A stretch of 40,860 bases of DNA from Duganella alba (GCF_009674495.1 NZ_WKJN01000042.1:1-40860); one strand, 5' to 3'; positions 9,216 to 18,327 are shown, counted from the stretch's first letter. Numbers and translations are program-made. The notes: generated by a model not told the origin, from the sequence alone.

Positions 9216-10499
9216 ATGATCAAACGTTTACTCTCGGCGGCCTTGCTGGCTGCATCCTTGCAGGCGGCGGCTGCGCCGCTGCTGTCGGTGGTGGGCGACG
9301 GCTGGGCCAACAACTCGGTCAATGCCGTGGTGTTCCGCAAGAATTCGCTGGTGACGCAGGGCGACACGCAGTACGTGGCGTACTACGATGCGCAGCGCTA
9401 CCTGGTGCTGGGCAAGCGCAAGCTGGGCGGCACGCGCTGGACGGTGCGGCGCAGCGCCTGGCAGGGCAATGCGGCCGATGCGCACAACGCCATCAGCATC
9501 ATGGTCGATGGCGCCGGCTACCTGCACGTGTCGTGGGACCATCACAACAATCCGCTGCGCTATGCGCGCGGCGTGGCGCCGGGATCGCTGGAACTGGGAC
9601 CCAAGCTGGCCATGGTCGGCGCCGAGGAAGAGGAGGTGTCCTATCCCGAGTTTCACCGGCTGCCGGACGGGAACCTGCTGTTCTTCTACCGGCTGGGCGG
9701 CTCGGGGCGCGGCGATCTGATCATCAACCGCTACGACGTCGCCACGCAGCGCTGGACCCGGCTGCATACCAACCTGATCACCGGCGAGGGCAAGCGCAAC
9801 GCCTACTGGCAGGCCTTCCTCGATCAGCGCGGCACGCTGCATCTGTCGTGGGTGTGGCGCGAGTCGCCGGACGTGGCCAGCAACCATGACATGGCGTATG
9901 CGCGTTCGCGCGACGGCGGCGTGACGTGGGAGCGCTCGGACGGCACGCCGTACACGCTGCCGATCAGCGCCGCCAGCGCCGACTATGCGCTGCGCATTCC
10001 CCAGAACAGCGAGCTGATCAACCAGACCTCGATGGCGGCCGACCAGCAGGGCCGTCCCTACATCGCCAGCTACTGGCGCGACGCCGGCTCGGCGGCGCCG
10101 CAGTATCACGTGATCTTCCACGACGGCGCGGCGTGGCAGGTGCGGTCGCTGGACTTCCGCAAGACGCCGTTCTCGCTGGGCGGGCAGGGCACCAAGCGCA
10201 TTCCGATCGCGCGGCCGCAGATCATGGTCAACGCGGCCGGCGCGCTGCTGGTGTTCCGCGACGAGGAGCGCGGCAGCAAGGTGTCGGTGGCCAGCGCCGC
10301 CGATGTCCTGCACGGCCCATGGCAGGTGCGGGATCTGACCTCGTTCGCCGTCGGCGCCTGGGAGCCCAGCTACGACACCGAACTGTGGCGCCGCAACGGC
10401 ACCCTGAGCCTGTTCGTGCAGAACGTCCAGCAGGTCGACGGCGAAGGCCAGGCCAGCGTGCCGCCGCAGCCGGTGCAAGTTCTGGACTGGCAGCCGTAG
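9216..10499 (+). CDS. Secreted BNR_4-family beta-propeller protein, possible polysaccharide lyase
   Basis: A 427-residue protein with a signal peptide (1-20) and a fold expected to be a seven-bladed propeller. Features of the BNR_4 family (PF15892) are the opening GDGWANNSVNAVVF, the block with HN at 90-91 and WDHHNNPLRY at 107-116, YPEFHRLPDGNLLFFYR at 143-159, and one Asp-box SRDGGVTW at 231-238. From memory, the ulvan lyases of PL24/PL25 belong to this fold and use His, Tyr and Arg, with the Tyr and Arg 16 residues apart. Here Tyr143 and Arg159 have exactly that spacing and His90, His109 and His110 are available. Lyase activity is therefore a reasonable inference, not shown. It follows a sugar porin and precedes a TonB receptor/GH35/glucarate unit. 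Confidence 0.8.
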   Translation: MIKRLLSAALLAASLQAAAAPLLSVVGDGWANNSVNAVVFRKNSLVTQGDTQYVAYYDAQRYLVLGKRKLGGTRWTVRRSAWQGNAADAHNAISIMVDGAGYLHVSWDHHNNPLRYARGVAPGSLELGPKLAMVGAEEEEVSYPEFHRLPDGNLLFFYRLGGSGRGDLIINRYDVATQRWTRLHTNLITGEGKRNAYWQAFLDQRGTLHLSWVWRESPDVASNHDMAYARSRDGGVTWERSDGTPYTLPISAASADYALRIPQNSELINQTSMAADQQGRPYIASYWRDAGSAAPQYHVIFHDGAAWQVRSLDFRKTPFSLGGQGTKRIPIARPQIMVNAAGALLVFRDEERGSKVSVASAADVLHGPWQVRDLTSFAVGAWEPSYDTELWRRNGTLSLFVQNVQQVDGEGQASVPPQPVQVLDWQP

Positions 10500-10504
10500 T
10501 GGTG

Positions 10505-10903
10505 TTATCCCGGAATCATCTTGAGCAGCAGGGCTGAAAGCAGCGACGATTGCAGTATGCCGACGCCGACCACCCAGCGTATCAACTCGGCTCTGCTCTC
10601 CGCAATTTTTGTTTCCAGTCGTGCTTCGACCTGATCGATTCGGCCATTCAGCCGTATGTCGACCCGGTCGATTTTTGCATCCAGTTTGAATTCCACCTGA
10701 TCGATTTTCGCGTCGAGCGTGAACTCGACCTGATCAAATTTAGTGTTGGTGTCCGTGGCGTACTTATCGAGCTTGGTGTTGAGAGCATCAAGCGCATTCA
10801 TGAGTTCGCCAGTTGTCTCGGCCTGAATGTCGGCGAGCGCTGGCGGCATGCCTGCTTCCTGCAGCCGCTTGGCATATTGGTGATTGTCGAAAAGAATGGT
10901 CAT
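10505..10903 (-). CDS. Coiled-coil membrane-anchored protein (DUF1640/CCDC90-like)
   Basis: A 132-residue protein. The N-terminus resembles DUF1640 proteins (FDNHQYAKRLQEAGMP, ADIQAET). The middle is built of near-identical 11-residue units of the form K-I-D-Q-V-E-x-x-L-D-A (about 60-105), expected to make a long coiled coil. A C-terminal helix (about 110-128) would anchor it in the membrane. Bacterial members have no settled function; mitochondrial relatives (CCDC90/MCUR1) are membrane scaffolds. The start at 10903 has GGAG upstream; an open extension to 10993 lacks protein character. It lies on the opposite strand between two sugar-use genes and appears unrelated to them. Confidence 0.8.
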   Translation of the reverse strand: MTILFDNHQYAKRLQEAGMPPALADIQAETTGELMNALDALNTKLDKYATDTNTKFDQVEFTLDAKIDQVEFKLDAKIDRVDIRLNGRIDQVEARLETKIAESRAELIRWVVGVGILQSSLLSALLLKMIPG

Positions 10904-11238
10904 GGCGGTCTCCGGGTCTGGGTGAGCACCTATCTTAAAAATACGGCCTGAACGGCGTTTGATATATCGCAAATGTCTACCGTCGCTTTGCATGGCCGGC
11001 CGCCGTGTCTATCTCGCCACAGTGCCATTTTATGCCGGTTTTGCCCGCGCCCCTCTGTACATGCCATGCCAGTGATTGCTTTTTGGTATTAAATGGTAGC
11101 GTATAACATTTCAAACATTATTTTTGTTGACAATAACTTTTCAACGCTTTTACACTCAAATGATCGCGCAACCATTTAAGCTGTAAGTTGTTCGGTTTAT
11201 AACAATAACCACGGTGATCTACCGAAGGAGACTGTAAA
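10904..11238. other. Intergenic region with divergent regulatory signals
   Basis: 335 bp without a gene between the coiled-coil gene and the TonB receptor. It is strikingly AT-rich from about 11080 to 11210, where the receptor promoter lies. No riboswitch or small-RNA structure was recognised. Confidence 0.7.
11127..11156 (+). promoter_or_regulatory. Strong sigma70-like promoter for the TonB-dependent receptor
   Basis: A perfect TTGACA at 11127-11132 is followed after 18 bp by TACACT at 11151-11156, in an AT-rich tract. Transcription would start near 11163, giving a leader of about 75 nt. A strong ribosome site AAGGAG (11225-11230) sits 8 nt before the ATG. Confidence 0.7.
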
Positions 11239-14200
11239 ATGCTAGTGAATCACAAAAAATCCCGGCCAGCTGGCCGGCAGATGGCGTTCGGCCTGACTGT
11301 CATGGCTGGATTGATTGCGCAATCATACGCGCAGGAAGCCCCAACGCCGGCAGCCCCGGCCACGCCGGCGGCAGCCCAGGCCGATGCGGCGCCGATGACG
11401 GTGGTGCAGGTCAACGGCTACCGCAACTCGCTGCTGTCGTCCGCCAAGGACAAGAAGGAAGCCGTCGGCTTCCAGGACTCGATCAACGCCGAAGACTTCG
11501 GCAAATTCCCGGACAAGAACATCGCCGAATCGCTGAGCCGCATTCCCGGCGTCGGCGTCTCGCGCGACATCACCGGCGAAGGCTCCACCATCCAGATCCG
11601 CGGCCTCGGTTCGAGCTTCACCAAGATCCTGCTGAACGGCGCGCCGATCGCGGTGGCCTCGTCCGGCCCGATCGACGGCGCCAACACCAACCGCGAGGTC
11701 GACCTCGACCTGCTGCCCACCGACCTGTTCACCAAGCTGACCGTCAGCAAGAGCCCGACCGCCGAGATGATCGAAGGCGGCGCGGCCGGCGTGGTCAACC
11801 TGCGCAGCGCCCGTCCGTTCGACAAGGAAGGCCGCACCATCGCCGCCAGCATCACCGCCACCAAGCAGCAGATCGCCGACAAGACCGGCGGCCGCGGCTC
11901 CTTCCTGGCCAGCCAGACCTTCGGCGACTGGGGCATCCTGGGCGGCGTCACGCTGTCGCGCCAGCAGATCCACACCACCGGCTGGGAAACCGTCGGCTAC
12001 ACCAACGCCAACCTGTCGGCCGCGCAGAACCCTGCGTCCAGCCGCAACAACACCGGCGGCGGCAACTTCACCATTCCGGCCACGGTGCCGGTCGGCGCCG
12101 GCAACGGCCTGGTGACCGGCCAGGTCATCGACCAGGCCTGGCTGCTGGCGCACAATCCGGGCCTGACCATCCAGCAGATCGACAACGCCATCCTGCCGCG
12201 CCTGGGCCGCACCATGGACTACTTCGGCACCAAGGACAAGGGTTCGGCCATCTTCGCCGCCGAATACCGCCCGACCGAGAACCTGCACTTCTACCTGGAC
12301 ACCATGTACAGCAAGCGCGACGACAAGATGACGCGCATGGACTACGACTGGTCGGTCCGTAACGGCGGCATGATCCCGCTCAACATGACGGTCGACAAGA
12401 GCGATTGCAGCAACGGTTGCACGGTCACCGGCGGCACCTTCGCCAACACCCAGAACTTCTTCGAGCACGGCTACCGCCGCGACCAGGTCAGCCTGCTGGG
12501 CCTGAACCCCGGCATGGAGTGGAAGATCACGCCAAGCCTGAAGCTGGACGCGCAGGTCAACTACACCCGCAGCAACTTCAGCCACGAAGCGCCGACCGTG
12601 TACCTGATCACCGCGCCGAACAGCGGCAACACGGTGACCTACAACAATAACAACGGCGGCATCCCGTCGGTGGTCGCCAGCACCGACCTGAACAATCCAA
12701 ACAGCTATGTGTGGAACACCGGCCGCGTCAACGTGCAGAACGAGTTCCGCAAGACCGAGACCAAGGGCTTCCATAGCGACCTGAGCTGGGGCGACGAGAA
12801 GTTCAACATCAAGGGCGGCATCGCCTACGACGACATTACCCGCCGCATCAACGCCACCGACAACTCGGCGGCATGGCAGGCGGCGGTGTGCGGCAACAAT
12901 CCTAGCGTGTTCCTGCAAGGCCCGAACGGTGCGCCGACCTGCGACGGCGCCTCGACCCCGGGCGCCAGCGCCGCCGCGCTGTACCCAGGCTACGGCACCG
13001 GCTACACCGCCGGCGCCACCGCGCCGCTGACCTATGGCGGTTCGCTGATTCCGCAAAGCGCGCTGGGCAGCTACATCATCCCTGGCCCGTATGGCCGTCC
13101 GATCGTCGACTGGAACCGCTTCGCCAAGGATTCGAACTACCAGCAGTACTACAACACCGCGCCATCGAGCGGTGCTTCGTCGACCGGCGCCAGCTCGGGC
13201 TTCATCGGCGAGAAAACCACCGGCTTCTACGTCGAAGCGAATGGCCAGTTCGACCTGGCCGGCTTCCCGGCGCGCTACAACGGTGGTGTGCGGTACGTTC
13301 GCACCAAGCAGTCGGTCGGCTCGCTGAACTCGATCACCGATCCGCGCAACGCCGCACTGACGCAGAACGGCAGCAAGTATCCGAACATCGACCAGTGGGT
13401 CTACCAGGATACGACCTATAACAACACGCTGCCGTCGGGCACCCTGGCGGTGAACCTGCGCAGCGACGTGATCGCCCGCGCAGCGCTGTCGCGCAGCATG
13501 ACCCGCGCCGATCCGAACGCGCTGCGTCCTGGCGTGAACTTCTCGTCGGTCTCGGCGGACGTCGGCACCATCGGCAATCCGGCGCTCAAGCCCTACCTGT
13601 CGGATAACATCGACCTGGGCATCGACTGGTACACCGGCCGCGAAGGTTATGTCAGCCTGACCGTGTTCCAGAAGAAGGTGGATGGCTTCACCATCAACCA
13701 GAACATCACGCTGCCATTCAGCGCGCTGGCCGCCTACGGCATCAACTACAACACGCTGATTCCGGCGCAGCAGGTGGCGATCGATTCGCGCGGCGGTCCT
13801 AACGCGGCCACCGTGGTGATGACCCAGGCCCGCAACGCGTCGGGCGAGCTGAAGATCCGCGGTCTGGAAATCGGCTGGGTGCAGCCGCTTGACAAGATCC
13901 TGCCGATCCGCGGCTTCGGCATCAACGAAACGGCAACCTTCATCACCCAGCGTGGCGATGGTGAAGGCGGCGCCGGCTTCGTGGCCCTGGGCGTACCGAA
14001 CCGTACCAACAACTTCTCGGTCTACTACGACAACCACGGCTACACCGCGCGTCTGTCGCACACCTTCTCGAAGGGCAGCCAGACCGCGACCGCGAACCAG
14101 AACGGCATCACCGACGCCGCGCTGTTCTCGGACAACTACAAGCAGCTGGACTTCTCGTCGAGCATCGACCTGGGTGAAGTGTTCGACAAGGAAAACTGGC

Positions 14201-14331
14201 CGACGCTGAGCTTCGACATCGTCAACCTGAACAACGACTCGCGTCGTGGCTACTTCCAGTTCAGCAACGCCAACTTCACGCAGTACTCGCCAGGCCGTAC
14301 TTACTCGCTGGGCCTGCGCGCCAAGTTTTAA
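11239..14331 (+). CDS. TonB-dependent outer-membrane receptor (oligosaccharide-type)
   Basis: A 1030-residue receptor. A signal peptide (about 1-31, ending SYAQ) precedes a Pro/Ala linker, a likely TonB box (MTVVQVNGYRNS) and the plug domain with KNIAESLSRIPGV, IQIRGLGSSF and VNLRSARPFD. A 22-strand barrel follows and ends in YSLGLRAKF with the terminal Phe. Length and plug motifs fit the large Xanthomonas/Caulobacter-type receptors, which bring carbohydrates or large ligands into the periplasm using TonB/ExbBD energy. The downstream GH35 glycosidase and glucarate dehydratase suggest a sugar-derived ligand; a metal chelate is less likely. It has its own strong promoter and ends in a double terminator. 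Confidence 0.93.
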   Translation: MLVNHKKSRPAGRQMAFGLTVMAGLIAQSYAQEAPTPAAPATPAAAQADAAPMTVVQVNGYRNSLLSSAKDKKEAVGFQDSINAEDFGKFPDKNIAESLSRIPGVGVSRDITGEGSTIQIRGLGSSFTKILLNGAPIAVASSGPIDGANTNREVDLDLLPTDLFTKLTVSKSPTAEMIEGGAAGVVNLRSARPFDKEGRTIAASITATKQQIADKTGGRGSFLASQTFGDWGILGGVTLSRQQIHTTGWETVGYTNANLSAAQNPASSRNNTGGGNFTIPATVPVGAGNGLVTGQVIDQAWLLAHNPGLTIQQIDNAILPRLGRTMDYFGTKDKGSAIFAAEYRPTENLHFYLDTMYSKRDDKMTRMDYDWSVRNGGMIPLNMTVDKSDCSNGCTVTGGTFANTQNFFEHGYRRDQVSLLGLNPGMEWKITPSLKLDAQVNYTRSNFSHEAPTVYLITAPNSGNTVTYNNNNGGIPSVVASTDLNNPNSYVWNTGRVNVQNEFRKTETKGFHSDLSWGDEKFNIKGGIAYDDITRRINATDNSAAWQAAVCGNNPSVFLQGPNGAPTCDGASTPGASAAALYPGYGTGYTAGATAPLTYGGSLIPQSALGSYIIPGPYGRPIVDWNRFAKDSNYQQYYNTAPSSGASSTGASSGFIGEKTTGFYVEANGQFDLAGFPARYNGGVRYVRTKQSVGSLNSITDPRNAALTQNGSKYPNIDQWVYQDTTYNNTLPSGTLAVNLRSDVIARAALSRSMTRADPNALRPGVNFSSVSADVGTIGNPALKPYLSDNIDLGIDWYTGREGYVSLTVFQKKVDGFTINQNITLPFSALAAYGINYNTLIPAQQVAIDSRGGPNAATVVMTQARNASGELKIRGLEIGWVQPLDKILPIRGFGINETATFITQRGDGEGGAGFVALGVPNRTNNFSVYYDNHGYTARLSHTFSKGSQTATANQNGITDAALFSDNYKQLDFSSSIDLGEVFDKENWPTLSFDIVNLNNDSRRGYFQFSNANFTQYSPGRTYSLGLRAKF

Positions 14332-14337
14332 TCGTCT

Positions 14338-14363
14338 GGCCCCGTCTCCTTGCGGGGCCTTTT
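14338..14363 (+). terminator. First intrinsic terminator after the TonB receptor
   Basis: Stem GGCCCCG / CGGGGCC with an 8-nt loop and TTTT, 6 bp after the receptor stop. Confidence 0.7.
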
Positions 14364-14365
14364 AT

Positions 14366-14391
14366 CCGCCCCTTCGGGGGCGGTTTTTTTT
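14366..14391 (+). terminator. Second, strong intrinsic terminator
   Basis: Stem CCGCCCC / GGGGCGG with a UUCG tetraloop and eight T residues. It comes directly after the first hairpin and only 11 bp before the GH35 start. Since I see no separate GH35 promoter in the gap, the pair probably lowers read-through and sets a high receptor-to-enzyme ratio. Confidence 0.85.
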
Positions 14392-14402
14392 AAAGGAAAG
14401 CC

Positions 14403-16028
14403 ATGGATGGATCGACACGCCGCATCCGCGCCGTCTGCCTGCTGGCCGCCATGCTGCTGGGCTGGACGTCGGTGCAGGCCGCCGCGCCGCCGCACCTGCG
14501 CAAGCAGGGCTGCGCGACGCAGCTGATCGTCGACGATCAACCGTTCCTGCTGCTGGGCGGGGAACTGCATAACTCGTCCGCCTCCAGCCTGGCGTATCTG
14601 GACAAGCTGTGGCCGACGCTGAAGGCGGCCGAAGTCAACACCGTGCTGGCGCCGGTCGAGTGGGACCAGATCGAGCCGGTGGAAGGACGCTTCGATTTCA
14701 CCGTGCTGGATGGCGTGCTGAAACAGGCGCGCGCGCACAACACGCGGCTGGTGCTGCTGTGGTTTGGTGCGTGGAAGAATTCCATGTCGACCTACGCGCC
14801 GGCATGGGTGAAAAAAGACACGCAGCGCTTCCCGCGCGCGCAGACGCGCGCCGGCGTGCCGCAGGAGATCCTGACGCCGTTCGCACCGGCCACGCTGGCC
14901 GCCGACAGCGCCGCCTACCGCGCGCTGCTGGCGCACCTGAAGCAGGTCGACACGCAGCACACGGTGCTGATGATCCAGGTCGAGAATGAAATCGGCATGC
15001 TGCCGGAAGTGCGCGACTATAGCGCCGCCGCCAATGCCGCCTGGCGCGCGCCGGTGCCGGCCGCGCTGACCGCCTATCTGGCCGCGCACCAGCAGACCTT
15101 GCAGCCGGCGCTGAAAGCCGCGTGGCAGACGCGCGGCGCGCGCACCAGCGGCACGTGGGCCGAAGTATTCGGCGACACCATCGAGACCGAGGAGATGTTC
15201 CAGGCCTGGCACTACGCACAGTTTGTCGAGGCGCTGACGGCGGCCGGCAAGGCGGTCTATCCGCTGCCGATGTATGTGAACGTGGCGCTGAACCGGCCGG
15301 GCAAGCGTCCCGGCGAATACCCGAGCGCCGGCCCGCTGCCGCACTTGTTCGATGTGTGGAAGCCGGGCGCGCCGTCGGTGGACGTGCTGGCCATCGACAC
15401 CTATTTCCCCAACTTCATCCACTGGGCCAGGCAATTCAAGCGCCCGGACAATCCGCTGTTCATCCCCGAGGCCAATCACGCCGAGCGACCCGACGCCGGC
15501 GCCGACGCCTTCTATGCGATCGGCGAGCATGACGCCTTCGGCTTCTCGCCGTTTGCGATCGACGACATCAAGGACGGCAACTCCTCGCTGCCGCAGGCAT
15601 ACCGCGTGCTCAAGCAGCTGGCGCCGCTGATCAACCGCTATCAGGGCAGCGGCAAGGTGCGCGGCTTCAAGGCGCCGGTGTCGTTCGACGGCGAAGTGGA
15701 CACCGCGCCGCAGCAGGTGCGCATGGGCGGCTACACGCTGCAGGTGAGCTTCAACGCGCCGTGGGAGAAGCTGGCGCCGGCCGAGGTGCAGACGCGCGGC
15801 GGCCTGGTCATACAATCCGGCGAAGATGAATTCCTGGTCGCGGGCAAAGGCCTGACCATCGTCTTCGGCAGCGCCGACGGCGCCATGGTCGGCATCGAGC
15901 ACGCCATCGAAGGCCTGGACGACAAGGGCCGCTGGCTGAACGGAGACGAAACACACCAGGGCCGCCACATCGGCCTGCCGGGCGACGCGTACACCATCCA
16001 GCGCGTCAAGCTGTACCGCTATCGCTGA
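14403..16028 (+). CDS. GH35-family glycosidase with DUF5597 domain (beta-galactosidase-like)
   Basis: A 541-residue exported enzyme with a signal peptide (about 1-27, ending SVQAAA). The TIM-barrel opens with FLLLGGELHNSSAS and contains EVNTVLAPVEWDQIEP. The acid/base is Glu196 in QVENEIG and the probable nucleophile is Glu356 in FIPEANH, both expected for GH35. The C-terminal part (about 420-541) matches DUF5597, found on GH35 enzymes of sugar-degrading bacteria. GH35 enzymes retain configuration and mostly cleave terminal beta-galactosides; the actual sugar here is unknown. AAGGAAA lies just before the ATG. Glucarate dehydratase follows after 27 bp in the same operon. Confidence 0.9.
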   Translation: MDGSTRRIRAVCLLAAMLLGWTSVQAAAPPHLRKQGCATQLIVDDQPFLLLGGELHNSSASSLAYLDKLWPTLKAAEVNTVLAPVEWDQIEPVEGRFDFTVLDGVLKQARAHNTRLVLLWFGAWKNSMSTYAPAWVKKDTQRFPRAQTRAGVPQEILTPFAPATLAADSAAYRALLAHLKQVDTQHTVLMIQVENEIGMLPEVRDYSAAANAAWRAPVPAALTAYLAAHQQTLQPALKAAWQTRGARTSGTWAEVFGDTIETEEMFQAWHYAQFVEALTAAGKAVYPLPMYVNVALNRPGKRPGEYPSAGPLPHLFDVWKPGAPSVDVLAIDTYFPNFIHWARQFKRPDNPLFIPEANHAERPDAGADAFYAIGEHDAFGFSPFAIDDIKDGNSSLPQAYRVLKQLAPLINRYQGSGKVRGFKAPVSFDGEVDTAPQQVRMGGYTLQVSFNAPWEKLAPAEVQTRGGLVIQSGEDEFLVAGKGLTIVFGSADGAMVGIEHAIEGLDDKGRWLNGDETHQGRHIGLPGDAYTIQRVKLYRYR

Positions 16029-16055
16029 ACCGAACTTATTTGGAGTAAAGAACAC

Positions 16056-17408
16056 ATGAACCAATCAAGCAGTCCAGTCATCACCTCGATGCAGGTGATT
16101 CCAGTGGCAGGCTACGACAGCATGCTGCTGAACCTGTGCGGCGCGCATGCGCCGTTCTTCACGCGTAACCTGGTGCTGCTGACCGACAGTGCCGGTAACA
16201 CCGGCATCGGCGAGGTGCCGGGCGGCGCCGGCATCCTGGCGGCGCTGGAGCGCTCGGTGCCGCTGGTGGTGGGCACGCAGATCGGCCGCTACAACCGCAC
16301 GCTGAACGCGATCCGCGCTTCCATCGGCGGGCAGCACCAGGTGACTTCCGCCGCCGAAGCCGAGGTGCTCAAGCAGCCGCACGAAATCAATCTGCGCCTG
16401 GACAATGTGGTGACGGCGGTGGAAGCGGCGCTGCTCGATTTGCTGGGCCAACACCTGGGCGTGCCGGTGTGCGAGCTGCTGGGGTCCGGCCAGCAGCGTG
16501 ACAGCGTGCCGATGCTGGCCTACCTGTTCTACATCGGCGACCGTGGCCGCACCGATCTGCCGTACCTGACCGGCGACGGCGCCAGCGGCTGGTATGCGCG
16601 CCGCCATCAGGAAGCGATGACGCCGGCGCAGATCGTCGAACTGGCCGAAGCCACCGTGGACAAATACGGCTTCAAGGACTTCAAGCTGAAGGGCGGCGTG
16701 ATGCGCGGCGCGGAGGAAATGGAAGCCGTCACCGCGATCAAGAAGCGCTATCCGGATGCGCGCGTGACGCTCGATCCGAACGGCGCCTGGTCGCTGAAGG
16801 AGGCGATTGAACTGTGCCGTGGCCAGGGTCACATCCTGGCGTATGCGGAAGATCCGTGCGGACCGGAGAACGGTTATTCGGGGCGCGAGATCATGGCCGA
16901 ATTCCGCCGTGCGACCGGCATTCCGACCGCCACCAACATGGTCGCCACCGACTGGCGCCAGATGGCGCATTCGCACCTGCTGGGCGCGGTGGATATTCCG
17001 CTGGCCGATCCGCATTTCTGGACCATGCAGGGATCGGTGCGCCTGGCGCAGCTGTGCGAGCAGTGGGGGCTGACGTGGGGATCGCACTCCAACAACCACT
17101 TCGACGTCTCGCTGGCGATGTTCACGCACGCCGCCGCTGCGGCGCCGGGCAACATCACCGCCATCGACACGCACTGGATCTGGCAGGAAGGCCAGGAGCG
17201 CCTGACGAGCGAGCCGCTGCAGATCGTCGGCGGCGCGGTGCAGGTGCCGCAGAAGCCGGGCCTGGGCATCGAGCCGGACATGGACCGCATCCAGGCCGCG
17301 CACGCGCTGTACAAAAAAGTCGCCACCACCGCCCGCGACGACGCCATGGCCATGCGCTACCTGGTCCCCGGCTGGACCTACTCGCCGAACCGTCCTAGCC
17401 TGGGTTGA
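16056..17408 (+). CDS. gudD: Glucarate dehydratase
   Basis: A 450-residue enolase-superfamily enzyme that removes water from D-glucarate (often also L-idarate) to give 5-keto-4-deoxy-D-glucarate in the cytoplasm. Length fits E. coli GudD (446). Conserved sites are the KxK base pair Lys210/Lys212 in FKLKGG, metal ligands Asp240 (TLDPNGAW), Glu265 (YAEDPCGPE) and Asn294 (TATNMVATDW), and the catalytic His344 in SHSNNHF. GGAG precedes the start. It is the last gene of the GH35 unit. The downstream aldolase and dehydratase (garL, kdgD) are not in the window, so the pathway must be completed elsewhere. Its last 14 bp overlap the end of the convergent LysR gene. Confidence 0.95.
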   Translation: MNQSSSPVITSMQVIPVAGYDSMLLNLCGAHAPFFTRNLVLLTDSAGNTGIGEVPGGAGILAALERSVPLVVGTQIGRYNRTLNAIRASIGGQHQVTSAAEAEVLKQPHEINLRLDNVVTAVEAALLDLLGQHLGVPVCELLGSGQQRDSVPMLAYLFYIGDRGRTDLPYLTGDGASGWYARRHQEAMTPAQIVELAEATVDKYGFKDFKLKGGVMRGAEEMEAVTAIKKRYPDARVTLDPNGAWSLKEAIELCRGQGHILAYAEDPCGPENGYSGREIMAEFRRATGIPTATNMVATDWRQMAHSHLLGAVDIPLADPHFWTMQGSVRLAQLCEQWGLTWGSHSNNHFDVSLAMFTHAAAAAPGNITAIDTHWIWQEGQERLTSEPLQIVGGAVQVPQKPGLGIEPDMDRIQAAHALYKKVATTARDDAMAMRYLVPGWTYSPNRPSLG

Positions 17409-18303
17409 GGCGCTGCGGGAAGGTCTCCACCAGCCAGTCGATGAAGACGCGCAGGCGTTGGGGGACGTGGCGGTTCTGTGGGTAGACCACGTGGAACGGG
17501 TAGGGCGCCGGCCGCCAGGGTTGCAGGATCTCCACCAGCGCGCCGTCCTTGATGGCGGCGCCGGCGGCGTAGGCGAAGGTCTGGATGATGCCCAGCCCTG
17601 CCAGCCCGGCCGCCATGTGGCCATTGCTCTCGTTGACGCCGATGCGGTGCTCGATCTTGATTTCGGTCTTCTCGCCATCGCGCAGGAAGCGGAACGGTAT
17701 CGCCCGTCCGCTCTGCGCCAGCATGTAGGCCACCAGCCGGTGGCCGTTCTTCAGTTCCTCCGGATACGCCGGCACGCCATACTGCTTCAGGTATTCCGGC
17801 GTGGCGCAGGTGACCATCGTCGCCTCGCCGATGAGACGCGCCACCAGCGATGAGTTGTCCAGCGGACCGCCGCGTATCACGCAATCCACGTTATCGCTGA
17901 CCATGTCCACCGAACGGTCCGACACGCCCAGGTCGATGCGGATGTCCGGATAGCGCGCCAGGAAATCGGGCAGGGCGGGAATCAGCACCTCGCTGGCCGT
18001 CGAGCCGCCGGTATCGACGCGCAGCTGCCCGCGCGGCTTGCTGCGGGCGATGTTGAACGAGGTGTCGACATCCTCCAGATTGCGCAGGATCAGCGCCGTC
18101 TTTTCATAGTAGTCCTGACCGTCCGGCGTGACGGTGACGCGGCGCGTGGTCCGCTGCAGCAGGCGCACGCCCAGATGCGACTCCAGTTCCTGCACCAGCT
18201 TGCTCAATGAAGCATTCGGCATATCCAGCGAATCGGCCGCCTTGGTAAAACTGCCGGCCTCCACCACCCGGGCAAAGGCCCGTATCGCCAATAACTGATT
18301 CAT
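17395..18303 (-). CDS. LysR-family transcriptional regulator
   Basis: A 302-residue regulator with an N-terminal winged helix-turn-helix (about 1-60: FARVVEAGSFTKAADSL, then LSKLVQELESHLGVRLLQRT) and a two-lobed effector domain (about 90-295). The sequence resembles the large CrgA/DmlR-like group. It is divergent from the SDR/NTF2/VOC unit with a 112-bp gap, so by the usual LysR logic it most likely controls that unit, although its 3' end overlaps gudD. The effector is unknown. Confidence 0.92.
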   Translation of the reverse strand: MNQLLAIRAFARVVEAGSFTKAADSLDMPNASLSKLVQELESHLGVRLLQRTTRRVTVTPDGQDYYEKTALILRNLEDVDTSFNIARSKPRGQLRVDTGGSTASEVLIPALPDFLARYPDIRIDLGVSDRSVDMVSDNVDCVIRGGPLDNSSLVARLIGEATMVTCATPEYLKQYGVPAYPEELKNGHRLVAYMLAQSGRAIPFRFLRDGEKTEIKIEHRIGVNESNGHMAAGLAGLGIIQTFAYAAGAAIKDGALVEILQPWRPAPYPFHVVYPQNRHVPQRLRVFIDWLVETFPQRLNPG

Positions 18304-18309
18304 GCGGAT

Positions 18310-18327
18310 TATCCATGTGTGTAGATA
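18310..18327. promoter_or_regulatory. Candidate LysR operator between lysR-type gene and SDR
   Basis: A dyad TATC-N10-GATA lies 7 bp upstream of the regulator start, close to the T-N11-A pattern of LysR sites. Found by eye; weak on its own. Confidence 0.3.
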
